From Nonomuraea wenchangensis (lineage in GTDB: Bacteria; Actinomycetota; Actinomycetes; Streptosporangiales; Streptosporangiaceae), in contig NZ_FOHX01000024.1 in NCBI RefSeq assembly GCF_900111685.1, positions 82,832 through 146,831 of the forward strand: a DNA stretch of 64,000 nucleotides, in the 5' to 3' direction. The notes beneath the pieces are model-generated. The model had not been told where the DNA came from. It saw only the letters and a list, made by a program, of their open reading frames with translations, and made no database searches. Shown here in pieces: positions 1-8,197 of the stretch. Each line of letters begins with the position of its first letter. Position 1 is the stretch's first letter. The position numbers and the translations under genes were made by a program.

Positions 1-882
1 TCCGCGCTGCTGCCGACCCTGCTCACCCCGGTGCGCGAGCTGGCCACCGACGGCGGCACCACCCGCAAGACGCTGTGGCGGCTCTTCGACGGGGCGCTGG
101 TCGAGTCGGTGCTCATGCGCTACCCCGACCGGGTCACGATGTGCGTGTCGTCGCAGGCCGGCTGCGGCATGAACTGCCCGTTCTGCGCCACCGGACAGGC
201 GGGCCTGACCCGCAACATGTCCACCGCCGAGATCGTCGAGCAGGTCGTGGCGGGCGCGCGGGCGCTGGCGGCCGGCGAGGTGCCGGGCGGTCCCGGGCGG
301 GTCAGCAACGTCGTGTTCATGGGCATGGGCGAGCCGCTGGCCAACTACAAGCAGGTGATCGGCGCGGTCCGGCGGCTGGTCGAGCCGGCTCCGCACGGGC
401 TCGGCATCTCGGCGCGCGGCGTGACGGTCTCCACCGTCGGCCTGGTGCCGGCCATCGGCAAGCTCGCCGACGAGGGGCTGCCGGTCACGCTGGCGCTGTC
501 GCTGCACGCGCCCGACGACGAGCTGCGTGACACGCTGGTGCCGATCAACACCCGGTGGAAGGTGGCCGAGGTGCTGGACGCCGCGTGGGCGTACGCGGCG
601 CGGACGAAGCGGCGGGTCTCCATCGAGTACGCGCTGATCAAGGACATCAACGACCAGGAGTGGCGGGCCGACCTGCTCGGCAAGCTGGTCAAGAACAAAC
701 TGGTGCACGTCAACCTGATCCCGCTCAACCCGACGCCGGGCTCCAAGTGGACCGCGTCGCGGCCGGAGGACGAGCGGGCGTTCGTGCGGCGGCTGCAGTT
801 CCACGGCGTGCCGGTGACCGTGCGCGACACGCGCGGGCGGGAGATCGACGGCGCCTGCGGCCAGCTCGCCGCGGCCGAATAG
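1..882 (+). CDS. rlmN: 23S rRNA (adenine-2503-C2)-methyltransferase RlmN, 5' end missing
   Basis: Radical-SAM enzyme that methylates C2 of A2503 in 23S rRNA (and A37 of some tRNAs in the family). The frame is open from the first base of the window, so the N-terminus lies upstream; the GTG at 31 is an internal codon, not a start. The radical-SAM cluster motif CGMNCPFC is at bases 163-186, followed by the SAM-binding GMGEPL stretch (about 325-342). The C-terminal GREIDGACGQL contains the conserved methyl-acceptor cysteine. It ends 22 bp before the convergent ABC permease gene. The family assignment is secure; only the length is uncertain because of the window edge. Confidence 0.97.
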   Translation, partial: SALLPTLLTPVRELATDGGTTRKTLWRLFDGALVESVLMRYPDRVTMCVSSQAGCGMNCPFCATGQAGLTRNMSTAEIVEQVVAGARALAAGEVPGGPGRVSNVVFMGMGEPLANYKQVIGAVRRLVEPAPHGLGISARGVTVSTVGLVPAIGKLADEGLPVTLALSLHAPDDELRDTLVPINTRWKVAEVLDAAWAYAARTKRRVSIEYALIKDINDQEWRADLLGKLVKNKLVHVNLIPLNPTPGSKWTASRPEDERAFVRRLQFHGVPVTVRDTRGREIDGACGQLAAAE

Positions 883-903
883 CCCGGCGACCGCCCGGGG
901 CTG

Positions 904-1572
904 TCAGTGCCTCAGGCGGCGCCAGGCATACAGCGTCAGGGCGAGCACGCACCACGCGAGCGAGACGGCGGCCAGCTCCGGAAAGCGGGCGACCAGGTCG
1001 CCGTCGTTGGCCGCGCGCATCCACACCACCAGCGGCACCGTCAGCCAGTACGCCGGCGAGGCGCTGATCAGCAGCATCAGCAGGAACCCGAGGACCAGCC
1101 CCATGATCGACAGGGCGGGCGAGCGGACGACGGCCCGGCTGGTGAGCGCGCCCAGCGCGGTCCCGGTCAGCGCCGCGAGGCCGTGCATCGCCACGCCGGT
1201 GGCGAGCACGCCGGGCGAGGGCCGCGCGCTCGTGCCGAGCAGCAGCGCCGCGGCCAGTCCCACGGCGGCGAGCGCCCCGCAGGTCACCAGCGCCGCCACC
1301 AGGCCCGCCACCAGCTCCCTGCCCCGCCCGCCCACGGTCACCGCCGACAGCTCGCGCTGCCGGTCGGGCTCGGTGTCCAGCAGGCTCCTCGCGGACCAGG
1401 CCAGCACGGGGACGATCAGTACGGCGGCGTCGGCCAGCACGCCCGCCTCCTCGCCGCGCGGCGCCCGGCTGCTGTGCAGGACCGCCAGCAGGGCGAGGGC
1501 CAGCAGCAGGCTCTGGAAGACGCGGTGCGAGCGGACGTAGGCGGCCAGCCGGAACACGGTGAGCGCGGTCAT
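904..1572 (-). CDS. ABC transporter membrane (permease) protein
   Basis: A 222-residue integral membrane protein beginning MTALTVFRLAAYVRSH, with about six hydrophobic segments (for example near residues 17-35, 45-58, 80-105, 115-135, 145-165 and 195-212). Its ATG overlaps the stop of the ATPase gene upstream (ATGA at 1569-1572), so the two are translationally coupled and very likely form one exporter or multidrug/antibiotic-type ABC transporter. I recognise no substrate-specific motif. It converges on rlmN with a 21-bp gap containing a weak GC-rich inverted repeat. Confidence 0.8.
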   Translation of the reverse strand: MTALTVFRLAAYVRSHRVFQSLLLALALLAVLHSSRAPRGEEAGVLADAAVLIVPVLAWSARSLLDTEPDRQRELSAVTVGGRGRELVAGLVAALVTCGALAAVGLAAALLLGTSARPSPGVLATGVAMHGLAALTGTALGALTSRAVVRSPALSIMGLVLGFLLMLLISASPAYWLTVPLVVWMRAANDGDLVARFPELAAVSLAWCVLALTLYAWRRLRH

Positions 1573-2306
1573 CGGGCGGACTCCTCGATCTCGCGGGCCG
1601 GGTAGCCCTCGCCGCGCATCCGGGCGAGGAAGCGGGGCAGCTCGCCGGCGGGCACCTGTACGGTCACGGTGACCAGCTCGTCCGGGACCGGCACCGGCGG
1701 GGGAGCGGGTGAGGAGGGCTCGTCGAGCCCGCCGTCGGCGACCGTCCAGTGCCGGAGCGCCGGTAACGCGCGCAGGCCGCCCTGGTGGTCGCTGACGACG
1801 ACGATGCCGCCCCGGCCGGCCACCTCCGTCGCGAGGTCCGGCAGCACCGCGCGGGTGGCGGCGTCGAGGCCGGCGAACGGCTCGTCCATGATCAGCAGCC
1901 CGGGGTCGGCCATCAGCGCCTGCGCCAGCCCCACCTTGTGCCCGCCGCCCTTCGACAGCTCGCCGAGCGGGGTGGCCAGCAGGTGCTCCATGTGCAGCCG
2001 TTCGGCCCACGGCTCCCATCGGGCCCCGCCGCGCATCCGGGAGACGTGCCGCAGGTAGGCCGCCACCGTGAACGGCTGCCCCGTGGGAAACCGGTCCGGG
2101 GCGAACCCGACCACCGCCGGCCGCCCGCCGATCGTCCCCTTCGTGGGCCGGGTCAGACCGGCCAGCAGCCGCAGCAGAGTGGACTTGCCCGCGCCGTTCA
2201 CGCCGGTCAGCTCGACGATGTCGCCGGGTGCGAGCTCGGCGTCGGCCCCCTGGATGACGAAGGGGTCACGCCGTCGGTAGCGGAAAGAGACCTTGGACAG
2301 TCGCAT
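1569..2306 (-). CDS. ABC transporter ATP-binding protein
   Basis: A 245-residue nucleotide-binding subunit. Walker A is GVNGAGKST (about residues 36-44), the signature region is the unusual LSKGGGHKVGLAQAL rather than canonical LSGGQ, and Walker B is LLIMDEPFAGLD, followed by the H-loop in VVSDH. The C-terminal 60 residues are proline-rich and may be a small regulatory tail. It is coupled by a 4-base overlap to the permease at 904-1572 and is divergent from the DivIVA-repeat gene. The glycine/lysine substitutions in the signature loop are typical of some drug-export ATPases, so activity cannot be excluded. Confidence 0.88.
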   Translation of the reverse strand: MRLSKVSFRYRRRDPFVIQGADAELAPGDIVELTGVNGAGKSTLLRLLAGLTRPTKGTIGGRPAVVGFAPDRFPTGQPFTVAAYLRHVSRMRGGARWEPWAERLHMEHLLATPLGELSKGGGHKVGLAQALMADPGLLIMDEPFAGLDAATRAVLPDLATEVAGRGGIVVVSDHQGGLRALPALRHWTVADGGLDEPSSPAPPPVPVPDELVTVTVQVPAGELPRFLARMRGEGYPAREIEESAR

Positions 2307-2398
2307 GGTGGCTGTAACGGTATATGTCGGGGTGCCTGGCCGGGATAAAGAGCATCACAATGGAGGCACCCCCAGCACGACTCAAGAGGAGTGTGAGC

Positions 2399-2950
2399 TT
2401 GAACCGCTTTCCGCGCGTCATGGGTATGCGTTCAGGCTATGACCCGGCCGAAGTCGACGCCCTGATCGGCCGCATCGAGGCCACCCTGGGCCGGGGTCCC
2501 CGCACGTACGAGCCGATCACCGCCGACGAGGTGCGCTCGGCCACCTTCCGCGCCAAACGCGGCGGCTACCAGGAGACGGCGGTCGACTTCGCCCTGGAGG
2601 CGTTCGTGGTGGCGCTGGAGACGCAGGCCAAGTGGCCGGTCCGGCTGGCACTCGCCGAGCCGACCGGCGAGCTGCTGCGCGAGGAGTGGTTCGAGACCCA
2701 GGCGGCCCGGGTCGAGCGGGTCGCCTTCCGCTCGGGCCGCATGGGCACCGGCTACAACGAGGACGAGGTGGACGCCTTCCTCGACCGCATCGTGGCCACC
2801 CTGCGCGGCACGACCGACTTCCCGGTGACGGCGAAGGAGGTGCGGGAGGCGCGGTTCTCGGCCGTGCTGGTGCGTTCGGGCTACCTCATGGCCGACGTCG
2901 ACTCCTTCCTCGCCGGCATCGCCGACGTGCTGGAGCAGCGGCGCGCATGA
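2399..2950 (+). CDS. DivIVA-domain repeat protein
   Basis: A 183-residue protein built from two copies of a DivIVA-like motif: one around FPRVMGMRSGYDPAEVDALI and a second around RSGRMGTGYNEDEVDAFLDRI, each followed by a VTAxEVRxAxF strand-like segment and a further GYxxxxVDxFL element. Such GY-DEVD-FLDRI motifs are the membrane-associating N-terminal hallmark of DivIVA/Wag31 proteins, but the long coiled coil of true DivIVA is absent. The TTG start at 2399 is chosen because GAGGAG ends seven bases upstream; an in-frame ATG at 2360 has no ribosome-binding site. Its stop overlaps the next ATG. Role unknown, perhaps polar growth or septation. Confidence 0.72.
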   Translation: MNRFPRVMGMRSGYDPAEVDALIGRIEATLGRGPRTYEPITADEVRSATFRAKRGGYQETAVDFALEAFVVALETQAKWPVRLALAEPTGELLREEWFETQAARVERVAFRSGRMGTGYNEDEVDAFLDRIVATLRGTTDFPVTAKEVREARFSAVLVRSGYLMADVDSFLAGIADVLEQRRA

Positions 2951-3429
2951 GCCTGTCCGTACGCCCTGCCGGGCCGGCCGACCTGGAGACCGTGTCGGCG
3001 GTGCTGCGGGAGAGCTGGGGCGGCACCACGCTCGTCGCCATGGGCCGGGGCGAGCTGGTGGACGCCGCCGCCCAGCCCGCTTTCGTGGCCGAGCTCGACG
3101 GCGAGCCGGCCGGCGTCGTCACCTACAGGGAGCGGGACGGCGCGGTGGAGATCATCACGCTCGACGCCGTGCTGCCCGGCAAGGGGGTGGGCCGGGCGCT
3201 GCTCGACGCGGTCCGGGCGGCGGCCGTCGAGCGGGGCGCGGCCAGGCTGTGGCTGATCACCACCAACGACAACACCAGAGCTCTGCGCTTCTACCAGCGT
3301 TACGGCTTCGACCTCGTGGCCCTGCACCGCGACGGCGTGGAGCGGGCGAGGAGGCTGAAGCCGTCCATCCCGCGCGAGGCCGACGGCATCCCCATCAGGC
3401 ACGAGCTGGAGCTGGAGCTCCCGCTCTAG
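2947..3429 (+). CDS. GNAT-family N-acetyltransferase
   Basis: A 160-residue acetyl-CoA-dependent acetyltransferase. The acetyl-CoA pyrophosphate loop is VLPGKGVGRALLDAV (the family Q/RxxGxG/A motif), followed by the beta-5 segment LWLITTNDN and the C-terminal NTRALRFYQRYGFDLV. This resembles the RimI-like single-domain subgroup, but I cannot name an acceptor substrate. The ATG overlaps the stop of the DivIVA-repeat gene by four bases, suggesting co-translation. It converges with the AI-2E permease, the two stop codons overlapping by four bases. Confidence 0.9.
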   Translation: MSLSVRPAGPADLETVSAVLRESWGGTTLVAMGRGELVDAAAQPAFVAELDGEPAGVVTYRERDGAVEIITLDAVLPGKGVGRALLDAVRAAAVERGAARLWLITTNDNTRALRFYQRYGFDLVALHRDGVERARRLKPSIPREADGIPIRHELELELPL

Positions 3430-4502
3430 GCGCCCTGCGGAGGAGCTTGCGGGGGAGTTCGCGGAGAAGGGCCGGGAGGAGACGGCGGGGGCCGTTCCGG
3501 CGGAGCAGGCGGCTCGGCCGGGTGCTCGTCCTGGCGGTGCACCAGCGCCACGAGCACCGAGGTGACCGGCGCGGCGAGGAACGCCCCGACGATCCCGGCG
3601 ACCACGCTGCCCACCGCGATCGCCACCAGGATGACCGCGCCGGGCAGTTCGAGCGCCTTGCCGTAGATCTGCGGCGCGAGCACGTGCCCTTCGAGCTGCT
3701 GCACCGCGATGGTCACCGCGACCACGATGAGCGCCACCAGCCAGCCCTTGGCGACCAGCGCCACCACGGCCGCGAGCAGCCCGGCCAGGAACGCCCCCAC
3801 CACCGGCAGGAACGCTCCGATGAACGTCAGCACCGCGAGCGGCAGCGCCATCGGCACGCCGAGGATCCACAGCGCGAGGCCGATGAAGAGCCCGTCCACC
3901 GCGCCCACGATCGCGATGCCGCGGATGTAGCGGCTGATCACCGAGAAGATCAGCTCGCCGGCCCACATCAGCCGCCCCCTGGCCGTGAGGGGGGCGAGAC
4001 TCACCAGCCAGCGGAACAGGTGGTCGCCGCTGTGCAGGAAGTACACCGACAGGATCACCGCCAGCACCGCGCCGACCACGATCTCGCCGGCGGTCTTGAC
4101 CCCGGCCAGCGCGCCGGTGGTGATCGTCCGGCCCTGGCCGGACAGCCAGTCGGTGGCCTGCTTGAGGAGCTGCCGGTCGTTGATGCCGAACCCGGCGAGG
4201 AAGGTGTGCAGGTCGTTGAGCACCTTGCCGACGCTGGCCTGCATCTCCGTCACGCTCTCCGCCGTGGGCGGCACGAGCAGCGCGATGAGCGCCGCCGCCA
4301 TCACCAGCGCGGTGACGAAGACGATCGCGGTGGCGAGGGCGCGGTTGAAGCCGTGCCGCCAGAGCCGGCGGGCGGCCGGCGCGAGCAGCGCCGTCAGGAA
4401 CACGCCGATGACGACCGAGATCGCGACCGTCGCCACCTTGGTGAGGCAGAAGCCGACCACGGCGATCACGCCGGCCCATCCCAGCAAGCGCCACGGCCTC
4501 AT
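3426..4502 (-). CDS. AI-2E family transporter (DUF20-type permease)
   Basis: A 358-residue polytopic membrane protein beginning MRPWRLLGWAGVIAVVG. The usual AI-2E/TqsA/PerM pattern is visible: paired N-terminal helices, a polar middle domain (about residues 90-150), then a helix-rich half containing SRYIRGIAIVGAVDG and a PxxGAFLAGLLAA segment. The last 40 residues are a proline-rich cytoplasmic tail. Members export varied small molecules or act in Na+/H+ exchange; the substrate cannot be deduced here. A second, unrelated-looking member is encoded at 62505-63548. Confidence 0.88.
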   Translation of the reverse strand: MRPWRLLGWAGVIAVVGFCLTKVATVAISVVIGVFLTALLAPAARRLWRHGFNRALATAIVFVTALVMAAALIALLVPPTAESVTEMQASVGKVLNDLHTFLAGFGINDRQLLKQATDWLSGQGRTITTGALAGVKTAGEIVVGAVLAVILSVYFLHSGDHLFRWLVSLAPLTARGRLMWAGELIFSVISRYIRGIAIVGAVDGLFIGLALWILGVPMALPLAVLTFIGAFLPVVGAFLAGLLAAVVALVAKGWLVALIVVAVTIAVQQLEGHVLAPQIYGKALELPGAVILVAIAVGSVVAGIVGAFLAAPVTSVLVALVHRQDEHPAEPPAPPERPPPSPPGPSPRTPPQAPPQGA

Positions 4503-4519
4503 CCACTGCTCCCTGATCT

Positions 4520-4566
4520 GGCCCCCTCAACAGCCCGGAGAGGGGGCCTACCCGGCACCGTGCCGG
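4520..4566 (-). terminator. Tandem hairpins downstream of iolD, probable operon terminator
   Basis: Two perfect inverted repeats lie 16-62 bp beyond the iolD stop. One has arms GGCCCCCTC (4520-4528) and GAGGGGGCC (4540-4548) with an 11-nt loop; the other is CCGGCAC/GTGCCGG (4552-4558, 4560-4566). There is no T-tract, as is usual for actinomycete intrinsic terminators. The position suggests termination of the iolC-iolD transcript before the AI-2E gene. Confidence 0.55.
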
Positions 4567-4581
4567 ACAATCCTCAGGGGA

Positions 4582-6414
4582 TCAGGAAGGACCGAGGTGG
4601 AGGTGCTGCCCGCGTTTGGCGGCGGCGTACTCGTCCCGGATCTCCTGCGGCGGGCCGACCTGCGCCACGGGCACGTCCCACCACGCCTGCGACGAGGGCA
4701 CGTCGTCGGCCAGCCGGTCGGTGCGTACGTGGATCACCGTCGTCACGTCGCCCGCCCGCGCCGCGTCGAGCGCCTTGCGCAGGTCGGCGACCGTCTCGGC
4801 GCGGACCACGGACGCGCCCAGGCTGGCCGCGTTGGCGGCGAGGTCGACCGGGAGCGGGCCGCCGTCGCGGGCGGTGTAGGCGGTGCCGAGCCGCCGCGCG
4901 CCGACGCTCTCCGACAGCCGCCCGATGGAGGCGAAGCCGGAGTTGTCCACGAGCACCACGGTCAGCTTGATCCCCTCGGCCACCGCGGTGACCAGCTCCT
5001 GCGCCATCATCAGGTACGACCCGTCGCCGACCAGCACGAACACCTCGCGCTCCGGCGCCGCCAGCTTCACACCGAGCCCGCCGGCGATCTCGTAGCCCAT
5101 GCACGAGTAGCCGTACTCGACGTGGTAGCTGCCAGGACCGCTCGGCCGCCACAGCTTGTGCAGGTCGCCGGGCATCGAACCGGCCGCGCACACCACCACG
5201 CCGTCCTCGCCCGCGGCGGCGTTGACCGCGCCGATCACGGCGGCCTGGGACGGCGGGGTGCCCTCCAGCGCGTACGCCGCGTCCACGGCCGCGTCCCACT
5301 CGCGGATCAGCTCGCCCGCCCGCTCGCCGAGCGCGGCCGGGGCGCGCCAGCTCCCCAGCGCGCCGGCCAGGTCCGCCAGGCCCTCGCAGGCGTCGGCGAC
5401 GAGCTGGAGGCCCGACAGCTTGGCCGCGTCGAAGCCGGTGATGTTGACGTTGACGAAGGCCGCGTCCGGGGCGAAGAGGGTGCGCGAGGCGGTGGTGAAG
5501 TCGCTGTAGCGGGTGCCGACGCCGATGATCACGTCCGCCTCGCGGGCCAGCGCGTTGGCCGCCGTGGTGCCGGTCGCGCCGACCGCGCCGAGGGCGAGCG
5601 GGTGCCCGTGCGGCAGCGCCCCCTTGCCGGCCTGCGTCTCGGCCACCGGTACGCCGAACCGCTCGGCGAAGGCCCGCAGCTCGTCCGCGGCCTCGCTGTG
5701 CAGCACGCCGCCGCCCGCCACGATCAACGGCCGCTCGGCCGCGCGCAGGCGTTCGGCGGCCCGCGCCAGGGCGGCCCGCTCGGGGCGGGGTCGCGGGACG
5801 TGCCAGACCCGGCGGGCGAACAGCTCGTCTGGCCAGTCGTACGCCTCGGCCTGCACGTCCTGGGGCAGCGCGAGCGTCACCGCGCCGGTCTCGGCCGGGT
5901 CGGTGAGCACCCGCATGGCCGCGAGCAGCGCGGACGGGAGCTGCTCTGGCCGGTTGATCCGGTCCCAGTAGCGGGAGACCGGCCTGAGGCAGTCGTTGAC
6001 GGACACGTCGTAGGAGCGCTGGTCCTCCAGCTCCTGCAGCAGAGGGCTCGCCACCCGGGTGGCGAAGATGTCGCCGGGCAGCAGCAGCACCGGGAGCCGG
6101 TTGATGGTGGCGCCCGCCGCGCCGGTGACCATGTTGGTCGCGCCGGGCCCGATCGAGGTGGTGCAGGCGAGCGTGGCCAGCCGGTTGCTCGCGCGGGCAT
6201 AGCCGGCCGCCGTGTGCACCATGGCCTGCTCGTTGCGGCTCAGCAGGTAAGGCAACTCGTGGTCGTCCGCGAGGGCCTGCCCGATGCCCGCCACGTTGCC
6301 GTGGCCGAAGATGCCCACGCAGCCGGCGAAGAAGCGGCGCTCCACGCCGTCACGCTCGCTCCACTGCCGCGCCAGGAAACGCACGACGGCCTGCGCGACG
6401 GTCAACCGGGTCAT
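4582..6414 (-). CDS. iolD: 3D-(3,5/4)-trihydroxycyclohexane-1,2-dione hydrolase IolD
   Basis: ThDP-dependent ring-opening hydrolase of myo-inositol catabolism, converting the diketone intermediate to 5-deoxy-D-glucuronate. The 610-residue protein starts MTRLTVAQAVVRFLARQ, has the N-terminal GCVGIFGHGNVAGIGQAL signature of IolD, the TPP_enzyme_N stretch TSIGPGATNM, and the ThDP/Mg motif GDGSYLMMAQELVTA with its LVDN end. The ATG at 6414 overlaps the iolB stop (ATGA) and matches family starts; an upstream in-frame ATG would extend into iolB and is rejected. It is last in the iolC-X-iolB-iolD operon. Confidence 0.96.
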   Translation of the reverse strand: MTRLTVAQAVVRFLARQWSERDGVERRFFAGCVGIFGHGNVAGIGQALADDHELPYLLSRNEQAMVHTAAGYARASNRLATLACTTSIGPGATNMVTGAAGATINRLPVLLLPGDIFATRVASPLLQELEDQRSYDVSVNDCLRPVSRYWDRINRPEQLPSALLAAMRVLTDPAETGAVTLALPQDVQAEAYDWPDELFARRVWHVPRPRPERAALARAAERLRAAERPLIVAGGGVLHSEAADELRAFAERFGVPVAETQAGKGALPHGHPLALGAVGATGTTAANALAREADVIIGVGTRYSDFTTASRTLFAPDAAFVNVNITGFDAAKLSGLQLVADACEGLADLAGALGSWRAPAALGERAGELIREWDAAVDAAYALEGTPPSQAAVIGAVNAAAGEDGVVVCAAGSMPGDLHKLWRPSGPGSYHVEYGYSCMGYEIAGGLGVKLAAPEREVFVLVGDGSYLMMAQELVTAVAEGIKLTVVLVDNSGFASIGRLSESVGARRLGTAYTARDGGPLPVDLAANAASLGASVVRAETVADLRKALDAARAGDVTTVIHVRTDRLADDVPSSQAWWDVPVAQVGPPQEIRDEYAAAKRGQHLHLGPS

Positions 6415-7250
6415 GAGGTCCTCCCGAAGGGCAGTCTGGGGTCGATGCGCTGCCCCTCCCACGAGGAGCGGATCCAGGCGTGGCGCGGATCGTCGCAGAA
6501 CGCCATCGACCGCTCCTCGGCCGGACCGGCCAGCACGTTCAGGTAGTAGAGGTCGTAGCCGGGCGCGGCCATGGAGGGGCCGTGGTAGCCGTGGGGGACC
6601 AGGACGACGTCGCCGGAGGAGACCTCGGCGAGGGTGTCGATCCGCCCCCCTTCAGAGGAGTAGACCCGCTGGTAGCCGAGCCCTTGGTCGGCGACCTCGA
6701 AGTAGTAGATCTCCTCCAGCACGGCCTCACCCGGGTTGGGGGTGTCGTGCTTGTGCGGCGGGTACGACGACCAGTTGCCCGACGGCGTCAGCACCTCCAC
6801 CGCCATGAGCTTGTGGCAGTCGAAGACGCCGGGTGCGCAGAAGTTGTTGACCTGGCGGCTGGCCTGGCCGGCGCCGCGCAGTTCGACCGGCACCTCGGCC
6901 GCCGCGACGTACCGGGCGGGAAGGGCCTCGGTGGCGCGGGCGGAGGGCAGCGCGATCCGCCCCGCCCCCTCGATGGTGACCTCCGTGCCGATCGGCACGT
7001 ACACGAAGTCGGACGGCCCGTCGAAGACCGAAGGCCGCCCCGCCAGCTCGAACCTGTCGCCGGGCAGGCGCACCGAGCACGAGCCCGCCAGCGGGAGGAC
7101 CAGCAGCTCCTCCTCGCCGGTGGAGAACGTCACCGGGGCGTCGGTCAGGTCGAGGATCCGCAGGCCGGAGTAGGTCCAGCCGGCCTGGTCCGGGGTGACC
7201 TCCACCGACCAGGGGCCGTTCGCGGTCTTGCCGTACGGAAGATGGGTCAT
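6411..7250 (-). CDS. iolB: 5-deoxy-glucuronate isomerase IolB
   Basis: Bicupin isomerase turning 5-deoxy-D-glucuronate into 2-deoxy-5-keto-D-gluconate, the substrate of IolC. The 279-residue protein contains the family stretch NFCAPGVFDCHKLMAVEV, the metal-ligand segment SSYPPHKHD, the EEIYYFEV strand and the C-terminal VLVPHGYHGPSMAAPGY; the His and Glu residues in these segments are the cupin metal ligands. Length is normal. It overlaps iolD and the (beta/alpha)8 gene by four bases each. Confidence 0.96.
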   Translation of the reverse strand: MTHLPYGKTANGPWSVEVTPDQAGWTYSGLRILDLTDAPVTFSTGEEELLVLPLAGSCSVRLPGDRFELAGRPSVFDGPSDFVYVPIGTEVTIEGAGRIALPSARATEALPARYVAAAEVPVELRGAGQASRQVNNFCAPGVFDCHKLMAVEVLTPSGNWSSYPPHKHDTPNPGEAVLEEIYYFEVADQGLGYQRVYSSEGGRIDTLAEVSSGDVVLVPHGYHGPSMAAPGYDLYYLNVLAGPAEERSMAFCDDPRHAWIRSSWEGQRIDPRLPFGRTS

Positions 7251-8197
7251 GCGCGTGCCTCTCGCACCAGGGCCGCGGCGCCGTCCACCGCGGCGGCCAC
7301 GTCGTCGTCCGGAGGGTAGAGCAGGGCCCGGCCGACCACGAGCCCGCGTACGCCGGGCAGGCGCAGCGCGCGGTCCCAGTCGGCGAGCGCGGCGTCGATG
7401 TCCGGCGGGTCGCCGCCGAGCAGCAGCGCGGGCAGCGTGGTGGCGGCCATCACCCGCTCCATCTCGGCGATCGCGGGGATCTTCAGCCAGGTGTAGGCCG
7501 AGGTCGTGCCGAGGGCCTGGGCGATGCTGATCGCCTTGATCACCGCCTCGGGGGACAGGTCGTTGCGCAGGGCTCCCGACTCGGTGCGCAGCGACCAGAA
7601 CGGCTCCACCATGGCCACCAGCCGGCGCCTGGCCAGCTCGCTCACCGCGCGGGCGCAGGACTCCAGGGTGTTGACGGTGTTGTGGTCGGCGGGGTCGATG
7701 CGGCAGAGCATCTTGCCGCCGTCGAGCCGCATGGCGTCGATGGCGCCGGCGTCGAAGCCGGTGAAGCGGTCGTCCAGCTCGAACACCGAGCCCTGGAGGC
7801 CGCCCCGGTTCATCGAGCCGAAGGCCAGCTTGCCCTCCAGCGCGCCCAGCAGCAGCAGGTCCTCCAGCACGTCGGGGGCGGCCAGGATGCCGTCCACGCC
7901 GGGCCGCGACAGCGCGGTGCGCAGCCGGTCGAGCAGGTCGGCGCGGCTCGCCATGGCCAGCGGGCGGTCGCGTACGGCCAGGGCGCCGCGGGCCGGATGG
8001 TCGGCGGCGATGATGAGCAGGCGCTCGTCGTCGCCGGGCAGCCCGCGCCGCCGCCTGCGGGCCGCGGCCTCGGCGATCTCCTCGGGGCGGGTGGCCCGGA
8101 TGCGGGTGAGCTGCTCGTAACCGCCGACGGCGGGGCCATCCACAGCGGGCCCATTCACGGCGGGCCCATCAACGGCAGGCAGGGTGACGTCGCTCAC
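7247..8197 (-). CDS. Cgl0159-like (beta/alpha)8-fold protein of the inositol operon
   Basis: A 316-residue protein resembling the Cgl0159-type family that accompanies inositol genes in actinobacteria and is often loosely annotated as a deoxyribose-phosphate-aldolase- or DUF2090-like barrel. Visible blocks are LLIIAADHPARGAL, the MNRGGLQGSVFELDDRFTGF stretch, GGKMLCRI, MVEPFW and the lysine in YTWLKIPAI, placed like a Schiff-base lysine in class I aldolases. In this slot it may serve as IolJ (6-phospho-5-dehydro-2-deoxygluconate aldolase); that is inference. The N-terminus has an odd repeated VDGPAV/VNGPAV tract (about residues 8-24). The GTG start overlaps the iolC stop. Confidence 0.75.
   Translation of the reverse strand: MSDVTLPAVDGPAVNGPAVDGPAVGGYEQLTRIRATRPEEIAEAAARRRRRGLPGDDERLLIIAADHPARGALAVRDRPLAMASRADLLDRLRTALSRPGVDGILAAPDVLEDLLLLGALEGKLAFGSMNRGGLQGSVFELDDRFTGFDAGAIDAMRLDGGKMLCRIDPADHNTVNTLESCARAVSELARRRLVAMVEPFWSLRTESGALRNDLSPEAVIKAISIAQALGTTSAYTWLKIPAIAEMERVMAATTLPALLLGGDPPDIDAALADWDRALRLPGVRGLVVGRALLYPPDDDVAAAVDGAAALVREARA

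Noticed and set aside
883..901. Possible terminator between rlmN and the ABC permease gene
   Set aside because: Only a 5-bp CCCGG/CCGGG stem in very GC-rich DNA; too weak to call.
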